Positions 8,511-16,456 of a DNA stretch of 45,857 nucleotides are shown one piece after another. Numbering within the stretch: the first letter of the stretch is position 1; every line of letters starts with the position of its first letter. The notes under the pieces are model-generated. The model searched no databases. It had not been told where the DNA came from and saw only the letters and a program-made list of their open reading frames with translations. The position numbers and the translations under genes are program-made. Source of the stretch: JACJXF01 sp964349045 (GTDB lineage Bacteria; Bacteroidota; Bacteroidia; Bacteroidales; GCA-2748055); the NCBI GenBank assembly GCA_964349045.1, contig CAYGFI010000017.1:1-45857 (forward strand), given 5' to 3'.

Positions 8511-8672
8511 GCGTGACGAACGTGACGAACGTGACGACGTGACGACGTGACGACGTGACGAGGTAACGAGGTGACGAGGTAACGGGGTAACGAGCTCACC
8601 TGCGCTAAAGCTACGGTGACTAATAGGTGACGTGACGACCCTCACGACCTCACGTCGTCACGCCGTCACGTC
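8511..8672. repeat. 8-bp tandem array that reverses orientation, left of the gap
   Basis: From 8511 to about 8595 the plus strand carries ten degenerate units of 8-9 bases (CGTGACGAA, then CGTGACGA, then GTAACGAG and GTGACGAG). After a spacer at about 8596-8630 containing TGCGCTAAAGCTACGGTGAC, the units return as complements (CTCACGAC, CTCACGTC, GTCACGCC, GTCACGTC). The two arms could pair over tens of bases. No gene is seen in 8501-8849; the apparent short reading frames here are translations of the repeat. The array runs into the 100-N gap, so its true length is unknown. Confidence 0.85.
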
Positions 8673-8772
8673 NNNNNNNNNNNNNNNNNNNNNNNNNNNN
8701 NNNNNNNNNNNNNNNNNNNNNNNNNNNNNNNNNNNNNNNNNNNNNNNNNNNNNNNNNNNNNNNNNNNNNNNN
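8673..8772. other. Scaffold gap of 100 N
   Basis: Exactly 100 N, the conventional size for a gap of unknown length. It sits within the inverted 8-bp array, which is the probable cause of the assembly break. A gene could in principle be hidden here, but the same repeat type borders both sides. Confidence 0.97.
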
Positions 8773-8805
8773 TCACGTCATCACGACCATCACGAGTTTC
8801 CAAAT
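8773..8805. repeat. 8-bp tandem array, right of the gap
   Basis: TCACGTCA, TCACGACCA and TCACGAG continue the complementary units seen at 8641-8672, so the array spans the gap. It ends about 45 bases before the fmt start codon. Confidence 0.75.
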
Positions 8806-8849
8806 GCAAAAATATCATAGCTCACAGACCAATTCCTTAACCCAAACCA

Positions 8850-9833
8850 ATGCCTGATCCAAAAACCAACATCGTCTACATGGGTACCCCGGAGTTCGCG
8901 GTGGCCCCTTTGAAGGCATTGCTGGATGGGGGATTTAACATCATTGCTGTAGTCACTGCTCCCGATAAACCTGCCGGGAGAGGGAAAAAAATGCAGTCAT
9001 CTGCGGTAAAAATATTTGCTGAGAACCGGGGAATTAAAATCCTTCAGCCTGAAAAACTTAAAGATCCTGTTTTTCTTGATGTTCTGCGAACCTTAAAACC
9101 CGGTTTACAAATTGTTGTTGCTTTTCGTATGCTTCCCAAAGAGGTCTGGAGTCTGCCGGCCTTAGGAACCTTTAACCTGCATGCTTCACTCCTCCCCCGG
9201 TACAGAGGCGCAGCCCCGATAAACCACGCCATTATGAACGGTGAAAAGGAATCGGGCGTAACCACCTTTTTTATCGATGATAAAATAGATACCGGGAAAA
9301 TCCTGTTCCGGGAAAAAGTTCCAATCCCCGGAAATTATACCGCGGGTGACCTTCATGATAAGCTTATGGTTACAGGAGCTTCCCTTGTGGTTAAAACCAC
9401 GAAAGCAATTATTTCGGGCGACTGGAAAGAAATACCCCAGGACTCACTGATTAAACCCGGAGAAATCCTTCACACTGCCCCTAAAATATTCAAAGAAGAT
9501 TGTAAGATCAACTGGAACCTGGATGGACAACGGATTCATAATTTTATCAGGGGATTGAGCCCGGATCCGGCTGCCTATTCCTGGTTAAAGGAACCTGCTG
9601 GTAAAACAATTCATGTGAAAATCTACAACTCGGATTTTATAAATGCAGTGCATGACTTATCTCCCGGGAATCTTGTTATTCCTGATAAAAAGACACTTTA
9701 TGTTGCAGTAAAGGATGGGTATATATCCCTCCATTCCCTGCAGCTTGAGGGAAAAAACAAAGTTGATGCGGTGAGTTTTCTGAATGGATTCAGAGATGTA
9801 AAAAACGCGATATTATTGAAACGGTTTTTTTAA
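8850..9833 (+). CDS. fmt: Methionyl-tRNA formyltransferase
   Basis: A 327-residue enzyme that formylates initiator Met-tRNA using 10-formyltetrahydrofolate. The N-terminus MGTPEFAVAPLKAL and the catalytic set N109, H111 (NLHASLLPRYRGAAPI) and D147 (DKIDTGKI) match the formyltransferase fold. The C-terminal OB-like domain from about residue 210 (KINWNLDGQRIHNFIRGLSPDPAA) binds the tRNA. Length and motifs are complete. It starts soon after the repeat array with no recognisable promoter; one could lie in the gap. No def or other translation gene is next to it. Confidence 0.96.
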   Translation: MPDPKTNIVYMGTPEFAVAPLKALLDGGFNIIAVVTAPDKPAGRGKKMQSSAVKIFAENRGIKILQPEKLKDPVFLDVLRTLKPGLQIVVAFRMLPKEVWSLPALGTFNLHASLLPRYRGAAPINHAIMNGEKESGVTTFFIDDKIDTGKILFREKVPIPGNYTAGDLHDKLMVTGASLVVKTTKAIISGDWKEIPQDSLIKPGEILHTAPKIFKEDCKINWNLDGQRIHNFIRGLSPDPAAYSWLKEPAGKTIHVKIYNSDFINAVHDLSPGNLVIPDKKTLYVAVKDGYISLHSLQLEGKNKVDAVSFLNGFRDVKNAILLKRFF

Positions 9834-9866
9834 AACTCGAAAAATAAAAATGTCTGGAAAATACTT

Positions 9867-9874
9867 TAACTTTG
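9867..9874 (+). promoter_or_regulatory. Bacteroidota -7 promoter box for the beta-barrel gene
   Basis: TAACTTTG matches TAnnTTTG fully. Transcription would start near 9881, leaving a leader of about 20 bases to ATG 9903 or about 65 bases to ATG 9945. No good -33 TTTG is seen. Confidence 0.5.
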
Positions 9875-9902
9875 AATAACGCCAGAAATAACACATCAAA
9901 TC

Positions 9903-10658
9903 ATGAACTTAATTGGACTTTATAAAAGATCATCATTTCTACAAATGCAAAGAATTATTCTCACGGTTTTCCTGTTTGCAATTTTCTTCAATGCCCATTC
10001 CCAGGGAAAAAAAATTATGCTGATTGGTGGAGATGTTGCTTTTATGTATTCATCTCATGATTTATCTGATCTGAAAGTAACCAGACAATTTAATTCCTTA
10101 AGTGGTGGATTTATTCCCGGAAGTTTACTGGGCACAATTGGTTCAGAAAGCCCAGCCGATTTTAAGACATTATATATAGACTTGCATCCTGAACTTATGT
10201 TATATGTTAAAGAGAATTTCTTGATTGGATTTGGCCTGGACTTCTTAACCCAACAAAGCATATTTGATTCTGATCTTATAACAAATTCAACAACTACCGC
10301 CGCTATTTTTTCTCCGGCCATCAGGTATTATCTAAGCCCGGAATTTTACGGTCAGGTTCAAGGCAATATTGGAAAATCCCACGAAAAAATCATAAGTGAA
10401 GCCTTATCAATACCTCTGTCAACAGGATTCGGGATGGCAGATTATTCAACAGATATTGAAGGCAGTGTTATTGGATTTGCAGCAGTATTTGGGTATTCAT
10501 TACAACTGGGAGAAAATATAATTTCAGATATCTCGGTAAAATATTTTCGAAATTCTATTACTTATAGCTATGAGAATATATCTGAGGAGGGTCGGTTTAT
10601 AGAAAGACAAAATATGGTACTGTTCTCTGTGGGATTAAAATATCTTTTGAAACAATAA
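9903..10658 (+). CDS. Exported outer-membrane beta-barrel candidate
   Basis: The 251-residue frame starts at ATG 9903, but ATG 9945 gives a more standard signal peptide (MQRIILTVFLFAIFFNAHSQ) and a 237-residue protein; I favour the second start without proof. The mature part has alternating amphipathic segments such as LYIDLHPELMLYVKENFLIGFGLDF and VIGFAAVFGYSLQLGENI, ending in MVLFSVGLKYLLKQ. This is the pattern of an 8-stranded OmpA/OmpW-like barrel in the outer-membrane beta-barrel families of Bacteroidota. No specific function is recognised. It is followed 24 bases later by the GH2 lipoprotein, so the two may be co-transcribed. Confidence 0.65.
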   Translation: MNLIGLYKRSSFLQMQRIILTVFLFAIFFNAHSQGKKIMLIGGDVAFMYSSHDLSDLKVTRQFNSLSGGFIPGSLLGTIGSESPADFKTLYIDLHPELMLYVKENFLIGFGLDFLTQQSIFDSDLITNSTTTAAIFSPAIRYYLSPEFYGQVQGNIGKSHEKIISEALSIPLSTGFGMADYSTDIEGSVIGFAAVFGYSLQLGENIISDISVKYFRNSITYSYENISEEGRFIERQNMVLFSVGLKYLLKQ

Positions 10659-10682
10659 ATTTCAGAATTACATAACAAAAAA

Positions 10683-12698
10683 ATGAAAACTGCAAACTTA
10701 ATTATTCTATTGTATTTTTCCATAATGCTTTTTTCCTGCAACCCCTATCCCCACCGGGAAACAGTTTCTTTAAATGGTCCCTGGAGTCTGTGCGTCGATT
10801 CTGCTTTAACCGGTTTCCAGGGTAACTGGGACATAAATGGTTTACCTGATGAACTCATCCGGATTGTTTCTGTTCCCCATACCTGGAATACGGAAAAAGG
10901 GCTTGAGAAATACTGGGGGGCATGCTGGTATGAGAAAAAAATTGAAATTTCAAAAGCTCAGCTTTCCAAAATATCGCGCATTCAATTTGATGCCGTCAAT
11001 CATGACGCGATCATATATATCAATGGCCAGTTTGCCGGAGAGCATTTTGGTTCAGGATATAACCGCTTTTTCATCAATATCACACCTTATTTGAAATCGG
11101 GTGAAAACAGAATAACTGTTCGGGTTGACAATTCTCCATCCCCAAATAATATTCCTTTTTTGAAAAGCTACGATTGGGCAAACGATGGCGGTATTTACAG
11201 AAGCGCAGCCCTCATATTTACAGAATCACAGTCCATTGAGAAGATTCATGTCACAGCCATCCCTGATGGTAAAAAAGGGAAAGCTGATATTCATATCGGA
11301 TTTATTGATGCGGGAAAAATCGTTCCTGCAAAACTAAAACTTACAGCCGTTATTACCGAAGAAAACCAGAATTCCGGCAACCCGGTTTTTACCGGAGTAT
11401 TAAAAGGAAAATTTGAAAGTGGTCTTTTCAGATGTGAGATGAATTTCGATAGTATCCATCCCTGGCATTTTGATTCACCAGATCTTTATAAAATCAGCGT
11501 TAAACTCTTGTACGAGGGAGTTGAAAAAGATGAATACTCCACAGTTTTCGGATTCCGAAGCATCAAAATCGAAAATAACAGGTATGTACTGAACGGTGAA
11601 CCGGTACGGCTTATGGGAGTTGAATGGATGCCCGGTTCAAGCCTGGAACGGGGAATGGCTGAAACCTATGCCGATCTTGAGAATAACCTGAAATTAATGA
11701 AAGACGCCAATTGCATTTTTACCCGTTTTCACTGGCAGCAGGACGAATTTGTTTTTGACTGGTGCGACCGGAATGGTATTCTGGTGCAGGAAGAAATCCC
11801 TTACTGGGGAGGAGTTACCATCCTTAATGACGAGCTGGTAAACCTGGGTGTCCAACACCTTGATGAAATGATCGGAAATCATTTTAATCATCCTTCGATA
11901 ATTGCCTGGGGTATAGGAAATGAACTGGCAAGTCATGAAACCGGAAATATTGCGGCTCTCAAAAAACTTTATTCTTATGCTAAAAGCCTCGACTCCTCCC
12001 GTTTGGTTAACTATGTCTCAAATAGTCTGCATTGGACCTACACCGGCAAACCCGGACAGCAGGCAGATGCGACCTCTTGTTTCGATATGATGATGTTTAA
12101 CGAATATTACAGCACATGGTATGGACAAACAATAGAGGTCGTTTCCGGAGAACTCGATCGCATTGCAGGAGAATATCCCGTGAAACCCGTTACAATCTCA
12201 GAATGGGGTATTTGTGAGCCTGTTCATAAAGGGGGAGATGAACGCCGGAGCAAAGAAATGAAGCAGCAACATGCCATCTACAGTTCGAAAGAATATGTTG
12301 CCGGAGCGATCTATTTTTGTTTAAATGATTACCGGACTCATATGGGTGAGGATTTTACCTACAGCTATCCACAAAGGGTTCATGGTGTTTGCGATATCCG
12401 GCTGAATCCCAAACCTTCCTATGATACTCTTAAATTTATAAGTTCTCCTGTTATTATTGATTCTGTCTGGATTAACAATGGAGAGGTAAGCATAATTTTA
12501 TCCGGAAATACAGGACTTCCAGCTTATACAGTTCGCAATTACGCATTAAAAATCGGCGATCAAACGATTTTAATCGAAGAGTTAAAACCGGGTGAGGAAA
12601 AAACTTTTACCCTGAAAACGGATGCTCATGAGTTTATCATTTTGCGCCCGACCGGGTTTGAGGTTTGCTGGAACAAGTTATCGGAAAATCATAATTAA
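10683..12698 (+). CDS. GH2 glycoside hydrolase lipoprotein (beta-galactosidase/beta-glucuronidase family)
   Basis: A 671-residue exported enzyme. The signal ends in the lipobox LFSC (C19), so it is likely anchored to the outer or inner membrane. Domain order is GH2: a jelly-roll sugar-binding domain (GPWSLCVDS to about 180), an immunoglobulin-like domain to about 300, then a TIM barrel from LNGEPVRLMGVEW. The acid/base glutamate is E414 in WGIGNELASHE and the nucleophile is E507 in TISEWGICEP; both are present. After about residue 580 a short beta domain (LSGNTGLPAYTVRNY) closes the protein. It should hydrolyse a beta-linked galactoside, glucuronide or mannoside; the sequence does not decide which. 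There is no SusC/SusD pair nearby, so it is not a classic polysaccharide utilisation locus. Confidence 0.9.
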   Translation: MKTANLIILLYFSIMLFSCNPYPHRETVSLNGPWSLCVDSALTGFQGNWDINGLPDELIRIVSVPHTWNTEKGLEKYWGACWYEKKIEISKAQLSKISRIQFDAVNHDAIIYINGQFAGEHFGSGYNRFFINITPYLKSGENRITVRVDNSPSPNNIPFLKSYDWANDGGIYRSAALIFTESQSIEKIHVTAIPDGKKGKADIHIGFIDAGKIVPAKLKLTAVITEENQNSGNPVFTGVLKGKFESGLFRCEMNFDSIHPWHFDSPDLYKISVKLLYEGVEKDEYSTVFGFRSIKIENNRYVLNGEPVRLMGVEWMPGSSLERGMAETYADLENNLKLMKDANCIFTRFHWQQDEFVFDWCDRNGILVQEEIPYWGGVTILNDELVNLGVQHLDEMIGNHFNHPSIIAWGIGNELASHETGNIAALKKLYSYAKSLDSSRLVNYVSNSLHWTYTGKPGQQADATSCFDMMMFNEYYSTWYGQTIEVVSGELDRIAGEYPVKPVTISEWGICEPVHKGGDERRSKEMKQQHAIYSSKEYVAGAIYFCLNDYRTHMGEDFTYSYPQRVHGVCDIRLNPKPSYDTLKFISSPVIIDSVWINNGEVSIILSGNTGLPAYTVRNYALKIGDQTILIEELKPGEEKTFTLKTDAHEFIILRPTGFEVCWNKLSENHN

Positions 12699-12728
12699 TT
12701 CAAAAGAATAAAATTATAAAAGGACAAA

Positions 12729-13727
12729 ATGAAAGTAAAAAAAGTAACATTTGTTATTTTCATATTACTGTTGCAAAACAGCATTGCATTTACTCAGTTT
12801 CGTGTAATAATTTCATCTGACTTTCCACCCTTTCCGGTTACAAACAGCGACCCGGATGATGTACAGTCAATGGTACGCTTTTTACTTTATTCTAATGAAT
12901 TTAATATTGAAGGTTTGATTGCTTCGGCAGGTACATTTGACATGGTAGCTGAAAAGAAGAATATACTGGCTGTGCTCGACAAATACGAACAGGTTGCTGA
13001 GAACCTGAGAACGAAAGACTCCAAATATCCAACCGCTGACTATTTGCGTTCAGTTACCTACGAAGGTTTAGGTAATAATCATAATATAAATATAAAGTGG
13101 GGTTGTAATAAGCAGTTTTGGTCTGCCATTATTGGGGAAGGAAAAGACAGTGAAGCTTCTGATGCGATTATTGCAGCAGCAGACAAAGCCGATCCACGCC
13201 CGATATATATATGTGTCTGGGGAGGTCCGCGCGAAGTTGCACAAGCTGTTTGGAAGGTACAGAGTACCCGCAGTCAAACCGAGTCAGACACTTTCATAAG
13301 CAAGCTTCGTGTCTTTCTGATTGACTGTCAGGATGCAACGCATGATTGGCTCATGGAAAATTTCCCGGACCTTTTTATAATTGAATCAAGAATAACTTAC
13401 CATGGCATGTTTGGTGTAGATGGCCTTTCGTGGGTTGAAACCAATATTATCAACAACCATGGGCCCCTGGGAGCTATTTATCCTCCTCAGGCAATAGCTG
13501 GCCCAGGAGTTATTGAGGGTGATTCACCTTCATTCATGTACCTTATCAGTGCAAATCGGGGAATAAACGACCCTGAAGATCCCACTCAACCCAGCTGGGG
13601 AGGACAATACATTCGTGTTGACTCAACAAATCATTACATTGATGGACCTGGCAAATCAACTATTTATAAGTGGAGTATTGACTTTCAGGCAGAGTTTCAG
13701 GAACGGGCAGATTGGATGCTACCCTAA
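12729..13727 (+). CDS. Exported nucleoside-hydrolase-like protein (DUF1593/Sde182 type)
   Basis: A 332-residue protein with a signal peptide (VTFVIFILLLQNSIAFTQ) followed by RVIISSDFPPFPVTNSDPDD. The DPDD cluster recalls the calcium-binding aspartates at the N-terminus of nucleoside hydrolases, and DDVQSMVRFLLY-NEFNIEGLIAS fits the DUF1593 (Sde182) family, found with cellulose- and glycan-degrading genes. Family members that I know are usually longer, with a C-terminal beta domain; this one ends at about the first domain. It starts 30 bases after the GH2 gene and is probably co-transcribed with it, which suggests glycan or glycoconjugate processing outside the cytoplasm. The substrate is unknown. 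Confidence 0.78.
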   Translation: MKVKKVTFVIFILLLQNSIAFTQFRVIISSDFPPFPVTNSDPDDVQSMVRFLLYSNEFNIEGLIASAGTFDMVAEKKNILAVLDKYEQVAENLRTKDSKYPTADYLRSVTYEGLGNNHNINIKWGCNKQFWSAIIGEGKDSEASDAIIAAADKADPRPIYICVWGGPREVAQAVWKVQSTRSQTESDTFISKLRVFLIDCQDATHDWLMENFPDLFIIESRITYHGMFGVDGLSWVETNIINNHGPLGAIYPPQAIAGPGVIEGDSPSFMYLISANRGINDPEDPTQPSWGGQYIRVDSTNHYIDGPGKSTIYKWSIDFQAEFQERADWMLP

Positions 13728-13848
13728 AAGTGTGTCGTCCTAAAAACTTCAACACAAAAACCAATCTAAAACGGAAATGAAGTGCATGCCCGCGCATGGG
13801 CCGGAACGGACCTTATTTTTCCCGGTCACAAAGTCGGGATTCAGAAAA

Positions 13849-14859
13849 TCAGACTATCCCTCTGCAAATAGTTATTACCGCTTCAGCCCATTCATCACTG
13901 TCGTTTAGACTATCTACCATAACCAGTTCTTCCCCTCCCTCCTTCTTAAAAAGAATCTGGTATTCGAGTTGAATTTCAACAAGGGTTTCCAGGCAATCGG
14001 CAACAAATGCAGGAGCCACAACCAGTACTCTTTTATTCCCGGAACGGGCAAGTTGCTTAAGGGTTTTGTCAGAAAACGGGGTAAGCCAGTTTTCTGATAA
14101 CATCGACTGGAAAGAGGTTGAGAATTTTTTCCCGTCCAGGTTTAGTTTTGTAGCCAATATCCTGGTTGTTTCATAACAGGTGGCCTTGTAACAAAAAGTT
14201 CCATGACCGGGAAATTTTTCCGGGCACTTGCACTGTTTACAATCGATCTGAGGGTGAACTTTTTGAATTTGCCTCACAGGCAATCCATGATAGGAAAAAA
14301 GGACATGATCAAACTTTAAGGGATCGTATCTTTTGATCTGTTTCACAAAAGCATCAATGAATGCCGGGTGTGAATAAAACTGCCCGGCAATCTTAATTTC
14401 AGGGATAATATTCCAGCTTTTTATTTCATTCAGGATATACTCATGAATTGATCCGGTGGTGGCTGATGCGTAATGAGGAAATAATGGGAATACGATGATT
14501 TGTTCAGGGGATTGTTCTTTAATATTTTGAAGCACCTCTTTCAAAGCCGGTTTTCCGTAGCGCATGGCTCCTGAAACCTGGTATTCGTTGTTTACCCGGC
14601 CCTGAATATTTGCAACAAGATTAGTAAGGTTATGCAGCAAAGGGGAACCATTGCTTGTCCACAACTTCTTGTACAGGCGCGTTGATTTAGGCGCCCTGAA
14701 AGGCACGATAATCAGGTTCACCAGGATTTTCCTCGCCAGCCATGGTAAATCTATTACGCGTTTGTCGTTCAGGAATTGTGACAAATAGCGTCTCACCTCC
14801 CGAACCTCAGGCTTATCCGGGGTGCCGGTGTTTATGAGGAGCAGCGCTTTTTTCTTCAT
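13849..14859 (-). CDS. hemH: Ferrochelatase
   Basis: A 336-residue enzyme that inserts ferrous iron into protoporphyrin IX, the last step of haem synthesis. ALLLINTGTPDKPEVREVRRYLSQFL, the catalytic histidine in LFSYHGLPVRQ and the ENWLTPF region are characteristic. A cysteine-rich segment (CKQCKC, then FCYKATCYET) lies at about residues 212-232. Its position corresponds to the extra cysteines found in other Bacteroidota ferrochelatases, and an iron-sulphur or structural role is possible but unproven. It is on the same strand as hemG and 186 bases after it, with a palindromic element between, so it may have its own promoter. Confidence 0.96.
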   Translation of the reverse strand: MKKKALLLINTGTPDKPEVREVRRYLSQFLNDKRVIDLPWLARKILVNLIIVPFRAPKSTRLYKKLWTSNGSPLLHNLTNLVANIQGRVNNEYQVSGAMRYGKPALKEVLQNIKEQSPEQIIVFPLFPHYASATTGSIHEYILNEIKSWNIIPEIKIAGQFYSHPAFIDAFVKQIKRYDPLKFDHVLFSYHGLPVRQIQKVHPQIDCKQCKCPEKFPGHGTFCYKATCYETTRILATKLNLDGKKFSTSFQSMLSENWLTPFSDKTLKQLARSGNKRVLVVAPAFVADCLETLVEIQLEYQILFKKEGGEELVMVDSLNDSDEWAEAVITICRGIV

Positions 14860-14930
14860 TATCTAAAATTACTTCAATTTAGTGACTATTCACCTGATGA
14901 CAAAAAATTCTAATCAGTTTAATTTAAATA

Positions 14931-15050
14931 GTTTAACCACAAGAACACGAAGAATTCACTATGGGCACAAAGTGCAAAGAAAATGATCTGATACTTAAAT
15001 TGAACATTTTGTGGCCATTGTGTTTTATCCTTGTGTTCATTGTGGTTAAA
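14931..15050. repeat. Palindromic intergenic element with TTAACCACAA ends
   Basis: The ends GTTTAACCACAAGAACACGAAG (left) and CCTTGTGTTCATTGTGGTTAA (right) are imperfect inverted repeats of about 20 bases, around a 75-base interior that is itself partly complementary (GGGCACAAAGTG against TTTGTGGCCATTG). The length of about 120 bases, terminal inverted repeats and lack of coding capacity fit a miniature element or a large REP. The right arm supplies the stop codon of hemG (TAA on the minus strand, 15046-15048). Confidence 0.65.
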
Positions 15051-16452
15051 TTAATTGATCAGTAATCAATGTATTAGATATAGGGTGAATAGTTATCAAT
15101 ACTGCTATCTGCCTGGCTTGCTTCACCCTGTCCGCCATCCCTATTCCATCCCTGATATTGCCTGCAAGTATAAGTCCCGGGTATTGATCCTGGATTCCCC
15201 GGATGCAGTCCAGTCGCTCTCCGGTGGATTTTTCATATTGGGGGATGGCTTTGGAATACCTGTAAATCCTGAATAAGTCGGGCTGTTTTTGATAAAATAA
15301 AGTATCTGCTACTTCTTTCAGTACGATGGATTTAATTTCCTCATCATTTTTCAAAACCAGGTGCGGATTTTTAACTCCCCCGAGAAAAACCGAGAGGAGC
15401 GCTCCGTTTTCAGGCGCCCTGCCTTCAAAGATTACTGACGGGAATAAAATACCGAGAACGTCACGTTTTTCTTTAGACGGAATGAGACCTCCGAAAGCAT
15501 CTAACCTGAAACCTTCCCATATATTATATCCCAGGGCAACCTGCACAACCCCGGCATATTCCAGGCTTGTTAAGGGTTTTAATGTTTCTTCAGTGATAAA
15601 GGGCAGAAGCGATGGCAAATTATAACTTCCTGTCGTTGAAACCACAACAGGCGCTTTTATGTGCGTCTTCATTCCTCCGGAATTTGTATAGGAAACAACA
15701 TACGATTTGTTTTCCGGCTCAATGGTGGCGCCGATAGCTCTGGTAAAAATGTTTTCCGACCCTATCTCTGCAACCAAACCTTCAATTAAATTCGCAAGAC
15801 CCCCTTTGGCAGAAAATACTTCACGAGTTGCTTTTTTTTCTGCCTCGCTTTTCTTTTCACCCTGCTTTTTAATGGCGCCCCTGATAAAACTTCCGTAATT
15901 CTGTTCAAGAGCGTAAAGTTTCGGAAGGGCGAAACGGGTAACAAGTTTTTCCGGATTCCCGGCGTAAATGCCGGAAATAAACGGATCAACAGCATAATCC
16001 AGGAAACTTCTCCCGAGCCGGCGAAGAACCAATTGTGCAATGGTTTCATCAGGATTGGTTCCGCGTTTCCGAAAAGGCTCTCCTAATATCCTTAACTTAT
16101 CCCTGAAAGTAAAAAGGGGAGTACTTATGGCTGATAATAGTCCTGAAGGTAATGCCTGCCATTTTCCGTTTTTGAGAATATAGCGCTTTTTGGATTTTGG
16201 ATTCGCGGTCTCTAAAGTACAATCTTTCATATCCTCAAAGAGTTCAACCAGTTCAGGTGTTGAAAGCACGCCCGTATTCGGACCTGTCTCAAAAATAAAT
16301 CCTTGTTCAGAGATAGTCCCGATAACTCCCCCGGTTTTATCCTGCTTTTCAATAATAATAACTTTTTTACCCCTTTTTTGCAGGTAATACGCTATCGTTA
16401 ACCCGGTAAGTCCGGCTCCGATTATTATAACATCGGTATCTTTTGTACTCAT
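15046..16452 (-). CDS. hemG: Protoporphyrinogen oxidase, FAD-dependent
   Basis: A 468-residue flavoprotein that oxidises protoporphyrinogen IX to protoporphyrin IX. The dinucleotide-binding motif GAGLTGL lies at residues 12-18, followed by VIIIEKQDKTGGVIGT, and the C-terminal FAD contact is GLILAGNIRDGIGMADRVKQA. This is the multi-domain HemY/PPOX type, often named hemG in Bacteroidota; it is not the small flavodoxin-like HemG of Escherichia coli. It starts 4 bases after hemN and belongs to the receptor/MFS/hemN/hemG operon. The last codons (NTLITDQLI) and the stop run into the palindromic element, so the native C-terminus may have been replaced. Confidence 0.93.
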   Translation of the reverse strand: MSTKDTDVIIIGAGLTGLTIAYYLQKRGKKVIIIEKQDKTGGVIGTISEQGFIFETGPNTGVLSTPELVELFEDMKDCTLETANPKSKKRYILKNGKWQALPSGLLSAISTPLFTFRDKLRILGEPFRKRGTNPDETIAQLVLRRLGRSFLDYAVDPFISGIYAGNPEKLVTRFALPKLYALEQNYGSFIRGAIKKQGEKKSEAEKKATREVFSAKGGLANLIEGLVAEIGSENIFTRAIGATIEPENKSYVVSYTNSGGMKTHIKAPVVVSTTGSYNLPSLLPFITEETLKPLTSLEYAGVVQVALGYNIWEGFRLDAFGGLIPSKEKRDVLGILFPSVIFEGRAPENGALLSVFLGGVKNPHLVLKNDEEIKSIVLKEVADTLFYQKQPDLFRIYRYSKAIPQYEKSTGERLDCIRGIQDQYPGLILAGNIRDGIGMADRVKQARQIAVLITIHPISNTLITDQLI

Positions 16453-16456
16453 ATCA

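Noticed and set aside
8511..8805. CRISPR-like array
   Set aside because: Units are only 8-9 bases, contiguous, and reverse orientation; there are no spacers of constant length and no cas genes in the window.
13780..13855. Short open frame that could be a remnant coding segment before the hemH stop
   Set aside because: A frame of about 33 codons reads NEVHARAWAGTDLIFPGHKV, but there is no start, no recognisable family and it overlaps the hemH end; too short to call a pseudogene.
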